Source of the DNA: Paraglomus occultum
Lineage: Eukaryota; Glomeromycota; Glomeromycetes; Paraglomerales; Paraglomeraceae
Assembly: GCA_910592205.1 (NCBI GenBank)
Contig: CAJVPJ010001076.1
Coordinates: forward strand, 1-12,547
DNA length: 12,547 bases
Direction: 5' to 3'
Shown: one piece after another, positions 7,926 through 12,547 of the stretch
Numbering within the stretch: position 1 is the stretch's first letter
How the letters are laid out: every line of letters begins with the position of its first letter
Notes under the pieces: model-generated
Told to the model about the DNA's origin: nothing
Seen by the model: only the letters and a program-made list of their open reading frames with translations
The model's database searches: none
Made by a program: the position numbers and the translations under genes

Positions 7926-9377
7926 TTAACGACGTGCTTTATTCGTATTTTTACTTTTATTCTGGCTAATACATTCTTCCCCCTTTTTTTTTGCTCGTGG
8001 ACTATCCACAGCGTCTTCTGTAGATACTTTATTTCTTCTTGCAAACTTACGAGCACGATCTAATCCACCTGCCAGTCGCAACATCTCTTTTCTCATCATG
8101 AAGATGCCTGCGCTTGTTTCAGACGAGACCATTAACGGCTTGTCCACAGCATGACGGAATTCTGCAAGCTCCGTCTCAACAAGTACATATCTGCGTGCAA
8201 GATCAACTGCAGTCACAAGATCACACTTGGTAAGGACTACTTGAAATGCAACTTGATGTCTACAGGGGGAAATAAGAGAAAGTTGTCAAGAGTAAGTCCA
8301 ATAGGAAAAAAAAAGTTCCGTAAAATATTAAAGACAGAACTGACTGTTCCAGGGTTCGTAGAAACTCTTTATCTATCAACTTGATTCCTTATTACAAAAA
8401 AAAAAAGTGTCAACAATTGTCCCGAAATAACCAAATTATTTGCAAAGAGAAACACTCGGACCATGTCTCGCATCCAAAAGCACATAAATTCTTAGCAGCA
8501 GTTCCCTCTGAGATATATAGGACTCTATCTGCTCATTAATATAAATGCAATATAGCGAATCAAAAACAAGGCAATTTTTAAAACCCCACAAACCAATTAC
8601 TGACCAATTCTTTCCACTTGGCTTTCTCCTCTTCTTTAACATAGGCGAATCCGTAACCGGGCATATCTACCATGTTAAATAATGATCCAACAGCGTAGAA
8701 GTTAATCTGCTGCGTGAATCCCGGTTTGGTCGACGTACGCGCACTGCGACTATCGCCTAATGCATTAATCAAGGAAGATTTCCCTACGTTCGATCGACCT
8801 TTGCCAAACGAGATGAGACATAAGAATACGTGAAGTATGAGTAGGATACAACATTAGGATGAGAAAGCGACGTCGTACCAACAAAGGCCAATTCGGGTAA
8901 ATCTGGGGCAGGGAACGAAGTTGGAGTCTTTGCTCCTGCAAAAAAATAAAAGTGTGGTAACTTGATTACATACAAATTAATAAAGTGCCTAGTCTTGATA
9001 GTAACAAAGATTGTACTAAATAAAAAAATAAATCATACCTCAAGCCTTTCCCGATCAATATCAACCTTCTTTAAGTTTTCTAAAACTTTTGTCTTATGGT
9101 TTATCGCCACTTTGTTCCCATACTTGCCAGAGACCGTAAGTGGTCTGGCGAGCCCAAGGGCCTCGATTTGTGAAAGTAATGATGTGGAAAATGTTGTCGC
9201 TCGGAATTTCTTCCGATTTGATATACTTGAAAGACTCGATGCTGAATTCCCACCAGTTCTTATCTTTGCGCCTTTTGTTACTCTTGTCGTATTGCTACGT
9301 TGATGAACGTTTGCGGTGCTGAACCAACGCAGAAAGACAAACTTCGGTCTATGAAGTCTAAAGGTTAACAAGGCCAT
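7926..9377 (-). CDS. GTPBP8: Mitochondrial EngB/YihA-family GTPase (GTPBP8/Mrx8-like), six exons
   Basis: This is a TRAFAC-class GTPase of the EngB (YsxC/YihA) family, which helps assemble the large ribosomal subunit; the eukaryotic forms act in mitochondria. Proposed exons on the minus strand: 9377-9039, 8927-8879, 8798-8605, 8528-8462, 8387-8345, 8259-7926, giving 341 codons plus stop with consistent phases. The N-terminus is basic, lacks acidic residues and contains RWFST (residues 17-21), fitting a mitochondrial presequence. The motifs are in order: G1 GRSNVGKSS at 130-138 (split by intron 2), G2 PGFTQ with T158, G3 DMPG at 174-177 followed by YGFAY, G4 TKCD at 241-244, and G5 SSET at 276-279. 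The spacing W191...Y198...R202 across intron 3 equals that of bacterial EngB and selects the GTCAGT donor. The tail is lysine/arginine-rich. The least certain junction is exon 1/2: a CAG acceptor at 8936 would break the frame, while an AAG 8 bases further keeps it. Confidence 0.88.
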
Positions 9378-10177
9378 GAGCAGATTATGTCGTACAACCT
9401 TATCTAATGTCGATTGACTTAAATTCGGTGTTTGTGAGGAAGGGCAAGTTTAACTTTTAGACAATAAATGGACAAGACGATATCACTTACGCTGACACTA
9501 GCATTTCATGTATATAATGGCCGAGCTGTCTCTTGCAAAATTGTCCGAAATTCTTGCTGACCTGCACGCGTTTTATTGTGTACTGTATAACAAAATTGTT
9601 ATACACAAATCGTTTTACTAGTCAACCAGCGAATAACAAGCAAGGGGAGGGAGCAAATAATGCATCTCTGTAAGCTGTTCTACACGAATGCATTCTCCTA
9701 GCGTGTCCGCGTCAACATCTTCTAACAAGTGCAAACTAAACGGTCTGAAAGTTGCGTGATTTTCTGCAATGATGATTATCGCTTAATAATGCATCGCGTT
9801 ACTTTTGTGTATTTGTATAAATTCGGAAAAGGATCCTTATTACAATAAACGATACCCGACATATCAGAAAGAGCGATTGTTATTGTTCAATAGCAGTTGT
9901 TATCTTTTGGCAACCAACCCCGATTTTGTCTATCAATCTATCAATGATTTATTGATTGTCATAGTGGTGAAAGAGTTCTATACACAGGAATCTTGTAAAA
10001 TACGAGTACGCAATTGATTATTTTTAACCCTGACGCTAGAATTAAGTTATTTAAAAAAAATGTCCAAATACTTTTACACAGTGCACCAACAACTTGCTCC
10101 CGTAAGCACATTCATATAATAAATAACACACAGAAAGAAATATAACAGTAATAATAATAGTAAATGAAGAGGAATAG
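9378..10177. other. Intergenic spacer: GTPase upstream region and transporter 3' region
   Basis: About 800 bp lies between two minus-strand genes. The part near 9378 should hold the GTPase promoter and the part near 10177 the 3' untranslated region of the transporter. It contains a hairpin at 9584-9605 and a doubled TCTATCAA at 9929-9944. A 70-codon open frame at 9805-10017 (+) has no family resemblance and is not called. No canonical poly(A) hexamer for the transporter stands out. Confidence 0.6.
9584..9605. repeat. Inverted repeat, 10-bp arms with 2-bp centre
   Basis: TGTATAACAA (9584-9593) and TTGTTATACA (9596-9605) are exact reverse complements separated by AA. The site lies about 210 bp upstream of the GTPase start codon. 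It could be a cruciform, a dimeric protein-binding site or chance symmetry in AT-rich DNA. Confidence 0.6.
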
Positions 10178-11513
10178 CTAATCCTTAAGCATCAAGAGAG
10201 AGATAGAACCTTCGTCTGGGTCGTCATGTCGTTTCACCGGTTTGGTTTTCTCTTTATTATTACTCTCTTGACCATAAAGATATGTTGATACCATGACAAT
10301 TACTGCTCCGATGGTGAATTGCGAGCTTGGGTGAAAGTCGAAGAAGTACGAACTAATAATACCAGAGATAATAATAGACAATGACGTCGCAAAGCCCTTG
10401 AGAATATTATCAGCATACTTGACGACGATCGCAACAAGCAATCCACCTAGAGCCTGGTTAGCAACTACCATATAAGTGAGGCTGTCATAGCCCTGCAAAA
10501 ACCCTCCCTCCAAGATCTCTGCGCGATCATAAATCACCATGCCAAGGAAAGAGAATAATGCGCCAGATATACCCAATTGAATATTCCGTACCCACATGTT
10601 CGTAGGCGAGCCCTTGAGAATCTTTTCAAAATAACAGCCAGCAAATCCTGATGATATGCAAGAGGTAATAACAGCTATAAGACCTATGAGTGGATTCTGA
10701 GCGGCCAAGAGGAGTTCGGTTGGCGACATTGGATCTTTTGCAATCCCAAGTTTACCACCATCAACCATTTCTTCGTTTTTGGGTAAGGGAACGTGAGCAC
10801 CGGCGACGGGCGCAGGAACAACCTTGACCGTACTCACGGTTTGCAATTGTACCAGAGTTACGCCAATCATCAACAACACTAGTGCAAACCATTTTCCTCG
10901 GTTGAGTGATTTCTGCAACAGAATCACGGAAAACACGGCCGTGGATAGAATCTTCATTTGATACGTGACTTGGAACGTGGCAGCTTCCAGATTGGACAGG
11001 GCGACGTAAAGGAGGTTGTTCTGTAGTGCGTATAATCCCGATGGTATTAACATTCTTACTACCTCTTTTGGTTTGCCCAAGATCTCGGTCTGTACAGTAT
11101 GGACAAATGTTTCGAATGAAGCTGCCTGATACCACATGACACCCAAACATGCTATAATTTTCAGTATCTCTGCAAGAAAGACGGCAGTTGACGCTATGTA
11201 CATGTTTTCCCCCGGTTTCTGTCTGATTCTCGAATATCTCATCATTAGCACCAGAGTCGAGTTTTGAATCACGAGAACGAGAAGTGATAGTTGTTTCCTC
11301 GTTAGTCCAAGTATTAAGTCTGTTAGTAGTTGAATGTCATTTTACAGATTAATATAAGTAGAGAGATGCGGATTGTTTAAAATAGATGGTTACGAGTGAT
11401 GAGAGCGAGTAAACGGGTCATGTAAGGGTTCTCGAGTAGTGATTAACGTTACCATTTTTCTTCTTATGCCGGCCACCCGGTAGACCTCCTCTTGATTTAG
11501 CAAACACGGCCAT
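10178..11513 (-). CDS. Golgi UDP-sugar transporter, SLC35A family (UDP-GlcNAc/UDP-galactose type)
   Basis: This protein exchanges a cytosolic nucleotide sugar for the nucleoside monophosphate across the Golgi membrane, supplying glycosylation. Exons on the minus strand are 11513-11453 and 11319-10178, with intron 11320-11452 (donor GTAACG, acceptor AACAG). The join is in phase and gives 400 codons plus stop. The start ATG has A at -3 and G at +4, and the second exon alone lacks an in-frame ATG before the conserved region. Visible family marks: LVIQNSTLVLMMRYSR at 36-51; IPSGLYALQNNLLYVALSNL from 112; ATFQVTYQMKILS to 146; SSGFAGCYFEKILK at 243-256; WVRNIQL at 263-269; and VVKYADNILKGFATS at 319-333. 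About ten hydrophobic segments alternate with short loops, with one longer hydrophilic loop (about 178-225). The tail is charged and cytosolic. The sequence marks do not decide whether UDP-GlcNAc or UDP-galactose is carried. Confidence 0.93.
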
Positions 11514-12362
11514 GGTATTATGTGAAGTACGGTATTAAAGGTAGGTTCAGTATAGATGCAGTGAGAGAGCGATGGTGAGAAGTTGTGGAGGGAAGATATT
11601 ATAGTGGAAACTATTTCCTTTTTAGTGGTTCAACACGGCACTGATCTATTAATTATTAAATACATAACAGTAGTACATAACATAATTGTGCAACAAGAAA
11701 AAACGATTTCACAAAAATCTTTGCTGCAGCTTTTTGAGTCATATTGAAACATACACAAATAGAATTCTATTTCCTCCACCCACCCCTTTATATTTATATC
11801 TGTTCATAGGCTAATCGAAGGATTTCCAGGGAAGGCCAAACTTCTGGGCCTCATATTTTTCTTACCCAGTAATAGTAATAAATACAAACTCGATTATGAC
11901 GGTATAGCAAGCATTTGTCGAGACATTAAATCGTAAACAACAATAGCATTGACTTCTAGATTCCCACTGCACCATGTGTGGTATGCAAAATAGGGATTTG
12001 GGCATTCCGATTAGAATTGCTTATTCTTACTAATTGATTTTTACCATGTCAAGTAATTATGATGTTCGTATGACTGTTCTCACTCGGCGAAAGGTTAGCT
12101 TCTGTATATACCCCGATGCTACACAAGAAATCACTACTCGAACCAATAACATATATGAGGTTAGCATGTTTACGAAGATAGGAAATGTCATTCATTAATA
12201 ATTAACAGAACGAGGGGGATCTTCGTATACCGCTTACCAAGTTCATTCCTTGGTTTAAACGTCCTTCTCGTATTTATGAGTTGCTATTGTTATCATTGCT
12301 CTGTTTAGTAAATCAAACATTTAGCAGTTTCCTACTGCCCTGTTATATCCTATGATGTCTGC

Positions 12363-12394
12363 CGCCTGCACGCCTGCACGCCTGCACGCCTGCA
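12363..12394. repeat. 8-bp tandem repeat, four exact copies
   Basis: CGCCTGCA occurs four times in a row without change. It is GC-rich in contrast with its surroundings. As a minisatellite of exact units it probably varies in copy number between individuals. It lies in non-coding DNA as far as can be seen. Confidence 0.9.
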
Positions 12395-12444
12395 TCACTT
12401 TTACCTTTTTGCTGCATTGTATCACCTGTCACTCGCATTTTTGC

Positions 12445-12454
12445 CCCACGTGGG
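12445..12454. promoter_or_regulatory. Palindromic CACGTG site near the right edge
   Basis: CCCACGTGGG is a perfect 10-bp palindrome around the CACGTG E-box core, 93 bp before the end of the window. Possible target of a basic helix-loop-helix factor regulating a gene to the right. Function is inferred from the motif only. Confidence 0.35.
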
Positions 12455-12547
12455 CAGGCCTTACTGTGTGATCAGAAACTTTCCAAGGAATTCGGTTCGG
12501 GAGCAATCGAAGGTGCATGTTGCAGTAATTTCGTTGGTTGCAAGATG

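Larger units (their letters stand above)
11514..12547. other. Intergenic region upstream of the transporter
   Basis: About 1 kb of AT-rich DNA has no supported gene. The first few hundred bases should contain the transporter promoter and 5' leader. Toward the right edge, base composition becomes more GC-rich, with an 8-bp tandem repeat at 12363-12394 and a CACGTG palindrome at 12445-12454. This could be the regulatory region of a gene beyond the window. The window ends in ATG, but no coding evidence accompanies it. The last 80 bases are open on the minus strand as well, too short to interpret. Confidence 0.55.

Noticed and set aside
8587-8604. GTPase exon 3 extending to a GTGGGG donor at 8589
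   Set aside because: It would add five residues between the conserved tryptophan and the tyrosine/arginine motif. The GTCAGT donor at 8604 gives exactly the bacterial EngB spacing.
8962-9303. 113-codon plus-strand frame opposite exon 1 of the GTPase
   Set aside because: Antisense to a coding exon and an intron. Composition follows the complementary strand and it has no domain.
9805-10017. 70-codon plus-strand frame upstream of the GTPase gene
   Set aside because: No similarity to anything recognised and no supporting signals.
10761-11150. 129-codon minus-strand frame within the transporter
   Set aside because: Alternate frame of the transporter exon. Its cysteine/arginine-rich product has no recognisable pattern.
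12466-12547. Possible coding end at the right edge (terminal ATG on plus, open frame on minus)
   Set aside because: Too short to judge. No splice sites or family motif visible.

Overview
The window reads as nuclear DNA of a eukaryote, most likely an early-diverging fungus (Mucoromycota/Glomeromycotina-like would fit; this lineage call is an inference). It is AT-rich. Genes are split by introns of about 70-270 bp with GT...AG ends, and long AT-rich spacers separate them. The protein content is eukaryotic: a Mediator kinase-module subunit, a mitochondrially targeted EngB-type GTPase, and a Golgi-type nucleotide-sugar transporter. No bacterial operon structure, CRISPR array, rRNA or tRNA gene was seen.

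Layout. 1-147 (+): probable last two exons of a gene entering from the left, ending in a stop that overlaps an AATAAA. 148-1293: spacer between two convergent 3' ends. It holds a small inverted-repeat element at 417-535 with an internal 15-bp tandem repeat, and an 18-bp perfect palindrome at 578-595. 1294-6719 (-): a complete MED13 gene, rebuilt here as seven exons (4452 nt, 1483 codons plus stop). All splice phases agree and both ends match the family. 6720-7925: spacer holding the MED13 upstream region, with a 12-bp CACGTG palindrome. 7926-9377 (-): an EngB/YihA family GTPase (GTPBP8/Mrx8-like), rebuilt as six exons (341 codons plus stop) with an N-terminal mitochondrial targeting sequence. 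9378-10177: spacer with a hairpin. 10178-11513 (-): a UDP-sugar transporter of the SLC35A family, two exons (400 codons plus stop). 11514-12547: spacer with an 8-bp tandem repeat and a second CACGTG palindrome.

The three complete genes lie head-to-tail on the minus strand but have unrelated roles: transcription control, mitochondrial ribosome assembly, and Golgi sugar-nucleotide import. Nothing suggests co-regulation. They look like ordinary housekeeping genes, and I found no convincing new multi-gene system. The points most worth a second look are the unusual splice sites of the GTPase gene, a phosphodegron-like motif in the disordered linker of MED13, and the MITE-like inverted-repeat element.
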